A stretch of 64,000 bases of DNA from Mallotus nudiflorus (Eukaryota > Streptophyta > Magnoliopsida > Malpighiales > Euphorbiaceae): contig CANTUR010000042.1 of assembly GCA_947683625.1 (NCBI GenBank), positions 558,001-622,000 of the forward strand, written 5' to 3'. The notes beneath the pieces were generated by a model, which worked only from the letters and a program-made list of their open reading frames with translations, did no database searches and was not told where the DNA came from. Below, one piece after another: positions 22,405 to 33,505 of the stretch. Position 1 is the first letter of the stretch; every line of letters begins with the position of its first letter. The translations under genes were made by a program, and so were the position numbers.

Positions 22405-24399
22405 GTGGCAGGTATTGTTTCTATCTGTTACCTGGATGCATGGGTTCTGTTTGATCTGAGTGCCATGCATTTATTTGTTTCTCCCATTTTTACTTTCAAG
22501 TCTTATTGGCAAGCTTCGAGGATGGCTTTTCCTTTATCTGTTGCCACTTCTCTGAGTGATTCGTTGGACATCGATATTGTTCTTTCTGGTTGTCCAGTTC
22601 TTGTGGGAGATAAAGAATTACCCGCTAATTTGATTATGTTGGATGTGATGGAGTTTGATGTTATTCTGGGTATGGATTGGTTATCCCAGCACTATACTGT
22701 GGTGGATTATCAGAATAAAGAGGTGACTTTTAGAATTCCTAATGAAGAAGAATTTAAGTTTGTCGGTGATAGGAGTTCTGCACCTCAGAATCTTATTTCT
22801 ACTATTACGGCTAGGAAGTTGCTGAGGAAAGGATGTCAGGGATATTTGGCATTAGTCAGGGATACTTCAGTGGAGAAGTTGTCACTCACAGATGTTCCTA
22901 TTGCTTGTGAGTTTCCTGATGTTTTTCCTAAGGAGTTGCCAGGTTTACCACCTCACAGAGAGATTGAGTTCTGTATAGATGTGGTTCCAGGTACTACTCC
23001 TATATCTATACCACCCTACAGAATGGCTCCTGCAAAGTTAAAAGAGTTGAAGGAGCAGTTGCAAGAGTTGTTGGATAAGGGTTTCATTAGACCCAGTGTT
23101 TCTCCTTGGGGTGCACCAGTCTTATTTGTGAAAAAGAAGGATGGTACCCTAAGACTGTGCATTGACTATAGAGAGCTGAACAAGGTGATAGTGAAGAATA
23201 AGTATCCTCTCCCGAGGATAGATGACTTATTTGATCAGCTACAGGGCTCACAGTTCTTTTCCAAGATTGATCTAAGGTCGGGTTATCATCAGTTGCGGAT
23301 TTGTGAAGCCGATGTTCCTAAAATGGCATTCTGTACTCGATATGGCCATTATGAGTTTCTGGTGATGTCTTTTGGTTTGACTAATGCACCAGTAGCTTTT
23401 ATGGACCTGATGAACAGGGTATTCAGACCATATATGGATCAGTTTGTGGTAGTCTTCATTGATGATGTACTGGTATATTCGAGGAGTATGGAGGAGCATG
23501 TATATCACTTGAGGACTGTACTGCAGACACTGAGAGATCATCAGCTTTATGCTAAATTCTCGAAGTGTGATTTCTGGATGGAGAGTGTTTCTTTTCTTGG
23601 ACACGTGGTGTCTAAAGAAGGTATCCAAGTTGATCCACAGAAGATTGAGGCAGTGTCTGAGTGGCCTAGACCGACTTCTGTTACTGAGATTCAGAGTTTT
23701 TTGGGTTTAGCCGGGTATTATAGGTGGTTTGTACAGGATTTTTCTAGAATTGCAGCCCTTATGACTTGCTTGACTCAGAAGAATGTTAGATTCGAGTGGT
23801 CAGAAGCTTATGAGAATAGCTTCCAGTTGTTGAAGGAGAAATTGACCATAGCTCCAGTGTTAGCTTTGCCTAATAGTGTGGACAAGTTCATAGGTTATTA
23901 TGATGCCTCTAGAGTTGGCCTTGGTTGTGTATTGATGCAGAATGGTAGGGTGATAACCTATGCTTCGAGGCAGTTGAAGAAACATGAGCAGAACTATCCT
24001 ACACATGACCTTGAAATGGCTACAGTGATCTTTGCTCTGAAGATTTGGAGACATTATTTGTACAGGGTGACTTGTGAGATTTTTATTGATCACAAGAGCC
24101 TTAAGTACATTTTCCAGCAGAGAGATCTAAATCTGAGGCAGAGGAGATGGTTAGAATTGTTGAAGGATTATGACTGTGAGATATTATATCATCTGGGCAA
24201 GTCTAATGTGGTAGCAGATGCCTTGAGTAGAAAGTCCTCAGGCAGTCTTGCTCACATTAGTGTTGAGAGGAGACCGTTGATCCAGGAGTTGCATCTGTTA
24301 GTGGATCAAGGTCTGATAATGAAAATCAGTAAGTCAAGTGGACTACTAGCTCAATTTAAGGTGCGATCTGTATTGAGGAATAGGATTAAAGTAGCTTAG
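22405..24399 (+). pseudogene. pol: Tekay pol: protease, reverse transcriptase, RNase H
   Basis: 664 open codons, the longest frame in the window. The protease active-site region reads LFDLSAMHLFV (Asp at 22453), altered from the DPGATHSF of the copy at 60450-64000, then ILGMDWLS. RT motifs follow in order: PYRMAPAKLKELKEQLQELL, VLFVKKKDGTLRLCIDYREL, FSKIDLRSGYHQLRI, SFGLTNAP and the catalytic VVFIDDVLVYS (FIDD at 23455-23466). RNase H has YYDASRVGLGCVLMQ, ITYASRQLKKHE, HDLEMATVIFALKIWRHYL and NVVADALSRK. It ends at a TAG in a position where the minus-strand copy has CAG. It continues gag in the same frame, so it is one polyprotein segment. The protease changes make an active enzyme doubtful. 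Confidence 0.93.
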
Positions 24400-25800
24400 A
24401 GCCGAGGTCCTATTCTAGAAGAGCTTGCAGAGAATGTTCGAGCAGGGAAGTTCACTGATTTCACACTTGATGATGATGGTGTGTTGTGGATCAGTGGTAG
24501 ATTGTGTATTCCTGATGTGGATGATTAGAGAGGAGATCCTAGAGGAAGCACATTCTACAGCCTATAGCGTACATCTAGGTGTCACTAAGATGTACCACAG
24601 TATCAGAGATTTGCACTGGTGGGACAAACTGAAGAAGGATGTTGCTGATTATATTGCTAAGTGCCTGACATGTCAGCAAGTGAAAGCTGAACATCAGAAG
24701 CCTTCTGGAAAGCTTCAGCCTCTTCCTATTCCCGAGTGAAGTGCGAAAGGATAGCTATGGATTTTGTGGTTGGTTTACCTTGTTCTAAGGATGGATACAA
24801 TTCCATCTGGGTGATTGTAGACAGGTTGACGAAGTTTGCACATTTCTTGCCTATGAAAGCCACCTATTTTGTAGCTAGATTGGTGAAGCTATATGTGAAG
24901 CATATTGTGTGCCTTCATGGAGTACCTATGTCCATTATGTCAGATAGAGGTTCAGTGTTTACCTCTCATTTTTGGCAGAAGTTGTAGGAAGCGATGGGCA
25001 CTAGGTTGGATTTCAGTACTACTTTTCATCCTCAAACAAATGGTCAGTCTGAAAGGACGATCCAGACATTAGAAGATATGTTGAGAATGTGTGTCTTGGA
25101 TTTGGGAGGTATCTGGGATGATTATTTGCCACTCATTGAGTTTGCATATAATAATAGCTACCATAGTAGTATTGGCATGGCACCGTATAAGGCGTTGTAA
25201 GGAAGGAAGTGTAGATCCCCTTTGAGTTGAGATGAGATTGGTGAGAGAGCTTTGACTGGACCTGAGATGGTTCAGGATGCTGCAGAGAAAGTTGCCATGA
25301 TTAAGCATAGATTAGAGACCGCAGTTAGCAGGCAGAAGAGCTATGTAGATCCTAGGCACAGAGATGTGGAGTTTCAAGTTGGAGACTATGTTTTTCTGAA
25401 GGTGTCTTCGATGAAGGGTGTGATGAGATTTGGTAGGAAGGGTAAGTTGGCACCGAGATATATTGGACCATTTGAGATTCTGGAAAGAGTTGGCACTGTT
25501 GCATATCGGTTGGCTTTGCCCCCGAGTATGTCACAGGTGCATCCGATATTTCATATCTCGATGCTGAGGAAGTATATTTTAGACCCTTCACATGTGTTGC
25601 AGCCCAACAATGTAAAAGTGAGTGAAGATTTGACATTTGTGGAAGAACCTGTGGCGATCGTTGATTATCAAGTTCAACAGTTACGGTCGAAACAGAATTC
25701 GATGGTCAAGGTTCTATGGCGTAGCAACAGAGTTGAGGAGCATATGTAGGAGACTGAAGCTGAGATGCGAGCTTCTTACCTGTATCTCTTCCCTTATTGA
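24400..25800 (+). pseudogene. pol: Tekay pol: integrase and chromodomain, broken
   Basis: The zinc-binding part is EEAHSTAYSVHLG ... KCLTCQQVKAEHQKPSGKLQ (about 24540-24720). The catalytic core has AMDFVVGLP, FLPMKATYF, IMSDRGSVFTSHFWQKL and a Glu in TNGQSERTIQTLEDML. The C-terminal part has DYVFLKVSSMKGVMRFGRKG, LAPRYIGPFEILERVG and VHPIFHISMLRKYI. It ends in a chromodomain-like EEPVAIVDYQVQQLRSK ... VKVLWRSNRVEEH. A two-base loss near 24530 and a one-base loss near 24738 restore phase together. Stops at 24985, 25198, 25236 and 25747 occur at QE, Y, W and W positions. Integrase inserts the cDNA, and the chromodomain is thought to steer it to heterochromatin. Confidence 0.92.
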
Positions 25801-25841
25801 TCTTGTAATTTTCTTTCTGGAATTCGGGGACGAATTCTTGT

Positions 25842-25854
25842 AAGGGGGGAAGAC
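25842..25854 (+). other. Polypurine tract of the complete Tekay element
   Basis: AAGGGGGGAAGAC directly precedes the 3' LTR start TGTAATATCC. It primes plus-strand DNA synthesis. The same tract is found in reverse beside the minus-strand element's 3' LTR. Confidence 0.85.
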
Positions 25855-26329
25855 TGTAATATCCCGAGTTTTTAAATATTTTTAAATTGCATCGGGATAT
25901 GCAGTGTTAATAATTTTTGTACATATTTATGACATATTTATGAGTTTGATATTTATTTAAAGCTTATTTTAATTATTTTACGTTATTTTAAGTACTTTAT
26001 GTAAAATTTTCTCGAGAATTTTATTTTCGGGGAAATTGACATGTAAATAATTTAATATTAATTATTTTAAATGGATTTACGCATTTGCATGAGTTCATGC
26101 ATTATTTTAATTGTCATATTGAAACATATACATATACATGCAAATATACGCATTTAAATTAAATTAGGGTTATTTTTATTAAATTATATTATATTATATA
26201 GTTTAATGATAATTAAATAAGTATTATATGTGTATATGTATATATTAATTATTATTTTTAAATTATGTGGTGTGAGATTAATTTGAGTATAATATTATAG
26301 TATTAAAATATAAATTATTAAATTTATTA

Positions 26330-26412
<83 letters not shown>

Positions 26413-29159
26413 TTTGCCAAATTACCACCCGTGCCCCCGACTCCCTCTTCTCCTTCTCCGACGTCCAACCACCATCACCACCACCTATCACGCCGTTTCT
26501 TCACCGTCGGTGTGCCTCCCGGTATGCCACCTTCATCCTCAGCCATCCTCGCCACCTGCATCAGTCGTTTCCGGCATCGGAGGAGCTCGTTTTGGCCGGG
26601 AAGCCGAAACTTCAAGCTACCATCGATCAACGTGATTTCGACCACCATTTTTGACACCGCTGGTCTCTATCTTCTCCTTGAGCTTCGGTGAGTGTGATTG
26701 CAAGCTTTGTTTCACTTAAAATGGTTTAGATTTGCCTAGGTTTCAATTTCTCAATTTTGGCCTATTAGGGTTCTTGATTTTTTTAAGCTTCAATTTGATT
26801 GATTCATGAAAACTTCCTTCACAAACTTTGATCCTATTAGCTTGATCTTCATGCTGGAATTTTTGGAATTTATTTTAATTTTTGGGTATTTTTGATTATT
26901 TTATTATTATTTTCTAATTTTTGAAAATTAATTAATTAAATTATGAAATGGTGTTTTATGGTAAATATAGGTGTTTAAATGAATTATAGGAATTTATTTG
27001 TAATTTTTATGAATTTTTATGTATTTATTTTGAATTTATTTAGTTTATGTAATTTTGAAAAATAAGGTTAATTATGTGTTTAATTGGAATTAATTGGTTA
27101 TTTGAGTATATTTATTGATATTATTAAATATATGTTGAGAAAATTAATTTTTTGCAATTATATTATTTTTGGTGAATTTTTGAATTAATTTTAGTATATT
27201 TATATATATAGGGGTATTTTGGTAATTTGACATTAAATTGGCTAAAAATGTAATTAAATCGGTTTTAATAATTATTTAGGGTATAAAAATGATTTCTATA
27301 AATTATTTAGTATTTTTAACTAATTAAAACTATTTTTCATAAATTATTTTCAAATTATATGTATAATATACGATTTTTCTAATAAAATGAGTTTTCATCG
27401 ATTTTTACTGTGTTTTAGGGTTAATTACATAATTTCTACTGATAAAATGTATTTTTATTATATAAGGGTATTTTTGTTATTTTGTGAATATTCTGTGAGT
27501 TATGGATCTTGGTTGGTGATTTGTAGTTTGGAGTCTGACTGAGGGATTGTGATTATGAATTCTATGTTTATTTTCGAAGTGTATTTCCTTGCAGGGCCGA
27601 CTCTACTCTTTAAGTAGAGAGATGTTCATTTTACAGGGGAGGTTCTGCTAGATTTTTGGTAGAATTCTTGTAAAACGTGATGTCCGATCGAATTCTGATT
27701 TAATTCTATATCTAGTAATCTAGATCGAGTCTTTAGAACTTTTATTAGATTTATTCTGATTCATGTCATTATTTGTTTGTTTAGTTGCATCGAGACTGAG
27801 ACCTAGTAGACCAGGCCCATCGGACCCATCTCGAGGAGCGTAATAATAGTGAGTCGCTATTTTATATATATATGCTCTAGGGTGCATGATTTTAGAAATC
27901 TATGTTTTATTTTGATTAAATATGCATAATGATTTAATTAGTACTTAAGTTTATTTTTAGTTTACTTTTGGTTTATTTTTGGTATATTTTAAACTATATG
28001 CATATTTTATTAATGAATTATGTTTAAAATGTTTTTAAATATATTTCTAGTTTATTTTGTAATTTAATTGGATTTATTTGACGTGTATATACTCAAAATA
28101 TACTTGGTTTACATTTGGTATATTTCTAGTATATATATGGTTTATGTTGAGATTTTATTCAATTTCATGCATCATTTATTTATGAATGTATGTTTTATAT
28201 TATAAATAAAGGATATCAATAGAACGTGCTACCTAGTGGGCAGCACTAGGACCGAGTACGTACTAGTACGCTTATAGCATTTAGGCTATATCACTAACTT
28301 GTTTATGGATATTGATTAGATTTGATTAATTGATGTGTGAGATATGATTTGAGAGTGTGATTGTTGGAGCTCGGTTGACCAAGTGTCTCGAGGCCAATCA
28401 CATTGACAATCAGACTGTTGGAGCTCGGTTGACTTAGTGTCTGGGGGCCAGCCTACTGCACAAATGGAATAAGTGAATATATTTGGAATAAGTGAGCCTG
28501 TATGGCTAGAGTGTTGTCTAACACTATTTTGAGGTTGCGATTTTCTAGGGTTCTATTTGATCCTTCATAAACAGTGATTTTCAGTAAAATATATATAAAA
28601 CGATTTTGTTGCATCTGTGTGTATTGCTTGTATATATATAATGTATATATCTGACTATGTGCATTGCCATTTAGTTATGCATGTATATATATTATAGTAA
28701 TTCACTCAGTGAGGTTTGACTCCCCTCCGTTGATTATTTTTCAGGAGAGTCATCGTCATCAGACCTCAGTAGCAAACCCGTACGCCGGATTTCTTCTGCC
28801 CCGGCTTTATTATGTAAACTACTTACCTAAGTTTTTATTAATAATCTAGACACTACAGTAGTTGTAAAAATTGAAAAAAAAAGATGTTGCATTATATTTG
28901 TATGAGTTATGTACTTTAAACATTTGAACTGGATTTGTATTAAAAGTTTATTTATATATATGGGATGAGTTATTGATTTAAATCCCGTGGTGAATTATTA
29001 TTTAATTATTTATGATTTTATTTCCGCTGCAAATTATTTTAATTATGTTATTATTATTGTTCCATGTTTTATTTTATTTTAAGGCTTGCTACGGGTTCTG
29101 GATTCGAAAGAATTCCCGTTCCCTAGCGCCGGTCATAGCCCTTGTTTTGGGTCGTGACA
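25855..29159 (+). repeat. 3' LTR of the complete Tekay element
   Basis: 3305 bp, collinear with 17536-20855. TA run at 26332-26408 (shorter than in the 5' LTR), exon-like block to about 26687 with CTTCG/GTGAGTG, acceptor TTTCCTTGCAG near 27594, hairpin cluster, terminal GGGTCGTGACA followed by TAATC. Confidence 0.95.
28232..28525 (+). promoter_or_regulatory. LTR hairpin cluster, copy C (3' LTR)
   Basis: Perfect CCTAGTG/CACTAGG (28232-28250). The central palindrome is CGTACTAGTACG where others have CGTACCGGTACG, so two substitutions preserved symmetry. GTGTGATTG/CAATCACAT (28355-28403, one G-T pair), AGACTG/CAGCCT (28412-28454, one A-C mismatch), AGTGTT/AACACT (28510-28525). Confidence 0.55.
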
Positions 29160-30408
29160 TAATCTAATTATTTATGTGTTTTTGTTTTGATATGTGAATG
29201 TGGATTGAGGGGGATGCTGCCTGTGTTCAAATAAATAGAAAGTCCATAGAATGTCATAAAAGAACTTGTGTTGTTTCCAAGTAGAGTTTAGGGTTTTATC
29301 TTTATTTTTATTTTGGTGTTCTGCGTTTTTTTTTTATTTATGGATGTATAATTGTTTAATTTTAGATTTTGTACGTAGTTTGTAATAGCCCTAGTAGTGG
29401 GAATAGTAAAAGATTTAATTTTCTGCACTTTAAAATTAATTTGTAAAACTAGGTTCACTGGGTAAAATTAATTAAAATTAATGGTGGCTTTACTTAATTA
29501 GGGTTTATATGTAATTAAATTAGGTTTTTTTAGAAATCATATGTGAATGTGTTTTGATTTGATTTTATTATGGTTTTTTTTTATGTTTTTAGGCTTTTTT
29601 ATATTTTTTGGGCCCCAGGCCCACGTTTAGGTCTAACTCACTTAATAAATAGGCTTAAAAATGATTTAGGGTTTTAAATAATTAAAATTAACATTAGGCC
29701 CATTAGGTTAATTAGATTTTAGGCCCACTTAGTTAATTAAAATTTATTTAGGCTTAGCGCAGCCCACTTAAATTTATTTCTTTTAAAATAAATAGACATA
29801 GGCCCAATTTTCACTTAAAATAAAACCAAGTTAGACTTAGACCCACTAATTTAACTTTCCTTTAAAATTGAATAGACTTAAGCCCATTCCTTAGATAAAG
29901 TAAAATAAATATATATAGGCTCACTAAATAATAAAAAATGTAGACCCACCTTTAGTCTTTTTCTCACTTGTAAATAAAATGTAAATCTAGCTAACTTTTT
30001 AATAAAATTAACATAGTTAAGACTTAGGGACAATGCGATCTTGAGTGCATTTTTTATGTATAATTTTATTGACTAAATGCCTAGGTTTAGATGGATGTCA
30101 AATATGGTTTAATAAAATTCTATGTAATTAGAGGATGAAATAATCGTTTATAAACTTATTCTAAATGAACACGAGACTAAGAGAAGTTAGTATTTCGTAT
30201 CCAGAATCTCCTAGTTGTAGTGCTAGCTTTCTTTTAGGGAATCAAGTACCACCTTTTTTATTTGTCCCAGTTATTACCCTGGGTGGTGACTCCTCATCTC
30301 CACGCCATGTCATTGTGACAGTGGTTAGTGTGTTCTTTAAGGCCCTGAGCCTAAACAGTGTCACAGTTGCTAAAATCTTGGACGTGCGCTAAACCCCACC
30401 ATCTACAG

Positions 30409-30421
30409 TGGCGACTCCACT
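30409..30421 (+). other. Primer binding site, tRNA-Arg type
   Basis: TGGCGACTCCACT lies one base after the LTR terminus ATCTACA. From memory this sequence is the usual primer site of Ogre/Tat-type plant elements, priming minus-strand DNA synthesis from a tRNA 3' end. Confidence 0.6.
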
Positions 30422-31230
30422 AAGGATAAGAGATATTGATTCTACTTATATTCTTTAGAATTGTTTTATCGATTATTATTTCATTCTTGCATTCATTCTG
30501 CATGTCCCTACTAAATCGATGGCATTGGTTTATGATTCTATGATTCCACTAACTTCATGGAGTTGTAGATTGGCTAACCATCACTCTTAGCCTTAACTCT
30601 ATTCAAGAGAGATTATTGGACTCATCTGACTAGGGTCTGCAACCCAAGTCCCTAAGGGGGGTAATCTTCTCTCGAGTTGGTAAAGGATGATGGGCCCCTC
30701 TAACCTTAGCTTGTAACTTAAAGTCCATAATGAAGAGCATCATGCTAAGGGAACTTTAACTTTTCACCGGACCCTAACCACATATAATGGCCTAGTTACT
30801 TCCCCTAGGATCTTTATCCAAAGTGCTTGTTTGTTTGAATTGCCATGAGGTATTTCTATTTATAAAAGCCCAGGTCCATACCTTTGAAGCTCATTCAGGC
30901 TAATAAGGATTAGGCTAGACCTTTATATTTAGAAATGTTATTTCTGTGCTTTTGGTTTTAAAGAGAGATTTGGCATGCACGTTGGCTCTTAATATCCCCT
31001 GTTGATATAAAGGCCAAGATAAAAAATCCTAGGAAAAAGAGACTCGCCATTGAACACATGTGTAGGAGGAATAAGGTCGAAAGGCTTATTCCTGCATGAT
31101 GGCATGTTGATTGCTTTTTGATACTTGCTACGTGCTAAGTGCTTGCCTGCTATTTGTTACATAAACACATGCATCATGCATACATGCATACATACAGTCC
31201 ATGCATCATACTAATACCTTATTTTATAGC
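30422..31230 (+). other. Leader between primer site and gag of the Tat-type element
   Basis: No convincing frame. Near 31220-31228 the text TTATTTTATAG/CC resembles a splice acceptor just before the gag reading frame, so the leader may be spliced. The start codon of gag is uncertain. Confidence 0.4.
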
Positions 31231-31809
31231 CATCATAGATTCATCTGAGTCTTCTCGTGTTTGGGGACGAAGACGTGGTAGATTGACTAAAGTTGATTTA
31301 AGTCTGAAGTCCATAGCTCAAGGCATTCTTCATAGACTGGAGAGACTAGAGGGGAGTCCAATTAATCCACTATTCTTAGAAGCTGAACCAACTTAGACTG
31401 AACAGATTGAAATGGAACAACAACTAGAGATGTGGACCTTGGAGGACATTGAAGAAGCTTTGATGGATGACATGAGAGCTATGATGCAAGATGAACTGCA
31501 ATAGGCTTTGGTCGGATTAGTGTAACCTGTTGTTGGAAAACCACTTGCTGCTATTATTGAACAACCACTTGCTGCTACTGTTGAATAGCCACCTGCTGTA
31601 GGAGCTCCACCTGTTGTTGTAGCTCCTCCACTTGTTGCTAACAATGTTGGGGGGCAACCTGCCGCTAGAAATGTGGCTGCTAATGATGTGAGACTGGAAG
31701 ATGTTGAAAACTACATGGTAGAAAAGGCAAAGAGAGAGTCACTTGAATTGGTCCATGATCATGAGTCCAAGTAGATGCAAGCACTGACTCAGAAAATGTC
31801 CAAGGTGGA
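31231..31809 (+). pseudogene. gag: Tat-type gag, N-terminal part
   Basis: The frame gives SSESSRVWGRRRGRLTKVDL, an acidic stretch WTLEDIEEALMDDMRAMMQD, an Ala/Pro/Val-rich section, and EKAKRESLELVHDHES. Five in-frame TAG codons occur, mostly where CAG (Gln) would be expected from the flanking Gln-rich text. At 31809 the frame is cut by an LTR inserted after AAGGTGGA, and it resumes in phase at 38527. That supports reading both parts as one gag gene. Confidence 0.6.
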
Positions 31810-32462
31810 TGTTATGACCCAAAATAGGGGGCCATGATCAGTGCTAGGGAATGAGAATTCCTTCCAATTCGGAACCTGTAACAAGTCTTAAAAAAAATAA
31901 AAACAAACAATTTAATAAAATAAATAAAATATTTGTGTAGCGAAAATTAAATTTTGAATATAAAATAATAATTTCACAGCTCACTTAATAACATAAAAAA
32001 AATCCATCCTTATATATAATAACATCTTTCAGTACAATTTTCAGTTTAACATTCTGAAATTTAAATCTCATACATGCATAAATATAAATATAGCTCATGA
32101 CAGATCAAAGTACAACCATTACTGCAGTGTCTAGAATACAAAATAAACTCAAGTAAGCAGTTTACATAATAAGGTCAGAGCGGAAGAAATCTGGTATACA
32201 GGTCTACTGCTACTGAGGTCTAAAGACAAAGACTCTCCTGAAAAACATCAAAGAGGGGAGTCAGACCTCACTGAGTGAATTGTTATAATATATATACATA
32301 CATAACTAACTGTCAAATGCAGACACTCAATAGAATATATAATAAATATATATACAGGCAAATACACACAGATGCTAAAATCACTTTATATATAATATTG
32401 AAAAATATCAGTTTATGAAGGATCAAATAGAACCCTAAATGATCGTAACCTCAAATAGTAAT

Positions 32463-32772
32463 AGATAACACTCTAGCCATACAGGCTCATTTATTCCAAA
32501 TAAATTCACTTATTCCAAATAAATTCACTTATTCAATTTGGACAGTAGACTGGCCCCGAGACATTAAGTCAACTGAGCTCTAGCAGTCTGATTGTCAATG
32601 TGATTAGCCTCCAGACACTTGGTCAACCGAGCTCCAGCAATCACAGTCTCAAATCACATCTCACATCAATCAGATCAAATCAATCGAGTCATAATCCACA
32701 AATATGTTAGTAATTTAACCTACAATCTATCGTCGTACGGGTACATACTTGGTCCTAGTGCTGCCCACTAGG
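32463..32772 (-). promoter_or_regulatory. LTR hairpin cluster, copy F
   Basis: Reverse-oriented copy of the structured block. CCTAGTG-CTGCC-CACTAGG is perfect at 32754-32772. The two GAGCTC-loop hairpins are recognisable between about 32530 and 32645, though one palindrome has decayed (GAGCTC to GAGCTCTAG context). The last small hairpin (AGTGTT/AACACT) is lost on one side. Confidence 0.5.
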
Positions 32773-33505
32773 TAGCACGTTCTATTGATATCCTTCATTA
32801 AAATAAACTCATACATTCGTTAAATAAATGATGTATGATATTAATTTAAATGGCAATATAAATAATACATATACTAGAAATATACAAAAAAAAAACTAAG
32901 TATATTTCAAGTATATATATGTCAGATAAATTCAGTTCAATTATAAAATAAACAAAAAATAAACCATATATATACTTACAAAAAATTTAGGTATAAATCA
33001 AGAATAAAACATGCATTTATTTCAAAGTATACTAAAAATATACCTAAAATATACTAATAATTTACTAAAGCAGTTTATGCATAAATCATGTGATTAAAAC
33101 ATATATTTCTAAAACATGCAACCTAAATACATTTATATATAAAATAACAACTCATAGTTGTGCGCTCCATGAGACGGGTCCGACGGGCTTGGTCCACTAG
33201 GCCTCGGTCTTGACGCAACTAACAATCAAATCACAACACGAAATTAGAACAAATCTAACTTAACTTCTAGAGACTCGATCTAGAATTCTAGACACAGACA
33301 GAGAATAAGAATTTGATAGAATGTCACATTTTACGAGAATTCTACAAAAAATTCGGTAGAACCTCTCTGTAAAATAGACATCTTTCTACTTAAAAAGTAG
33401 AGCCGGTCTTGCAAGAAAACACACTTTGAATAGATTTCACAAAACATTCACACAACCCTCGGTCGGAATCCCAAACTGCAAATTCCACCGATCGAGGTCC
33501 ACAAT

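Larger units (their letters stand above)
17536..29159 (+). mobile_element. Complete Tekay (Del) chromovirus, TSD TAATC
   Basis: LTR 17536-20855, primer site, gag-pol with chromodomain, polypurine tract, LTR 25855-29159. TAATC flanks both ends exactly (17531-17535, 29160-29164). Large LTRs over 3 kb, a tRNA-Met primer site and a C-terminal chromodomain are the known profile of the Tekay/Del clade. The element lies within the 5' LTR of the Tat-type element. LTRs differ by scattered substitutions and short indels, including a 12-13 bp duplication of CATATTTATGA near 25920, so it is not a very recent insertion. Gag-pol is broken by several stops and small deletions. Confidence 0.95.
16679..30407 (+). 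repeat. 5' LTR of the Tat-type element, split
   Basis: Real LTR sequence is 16679-17535 plus 29165-30407 (about 2.1 kb). The rest is the Tekay element and its duplicated TAATC. Within the first part an 11 bp stem ATTATGGATTT/AAATCCATAAT with loop TTGATCGG (16880-16909) recurs 40 bp on with one mismatch (16920-16949). Within the second part AGGCCCA occurs at 29617, 29696, 29721 and 29800, with related AAGCCCA and AGACCCA words nearby. GGCCCA is a known plant promoter word. The partner LTR is absent, so the 3' edge is set by the adjacent primer site. Confidence 0.65.

Noticed and set aside
28250..28273. CCGG to CTAG change in the palindrome read as proof of selection for symmetry
   Set aside because: Deamination of a methylated CG on both strands gives the same result, so this change alone proves nothing.
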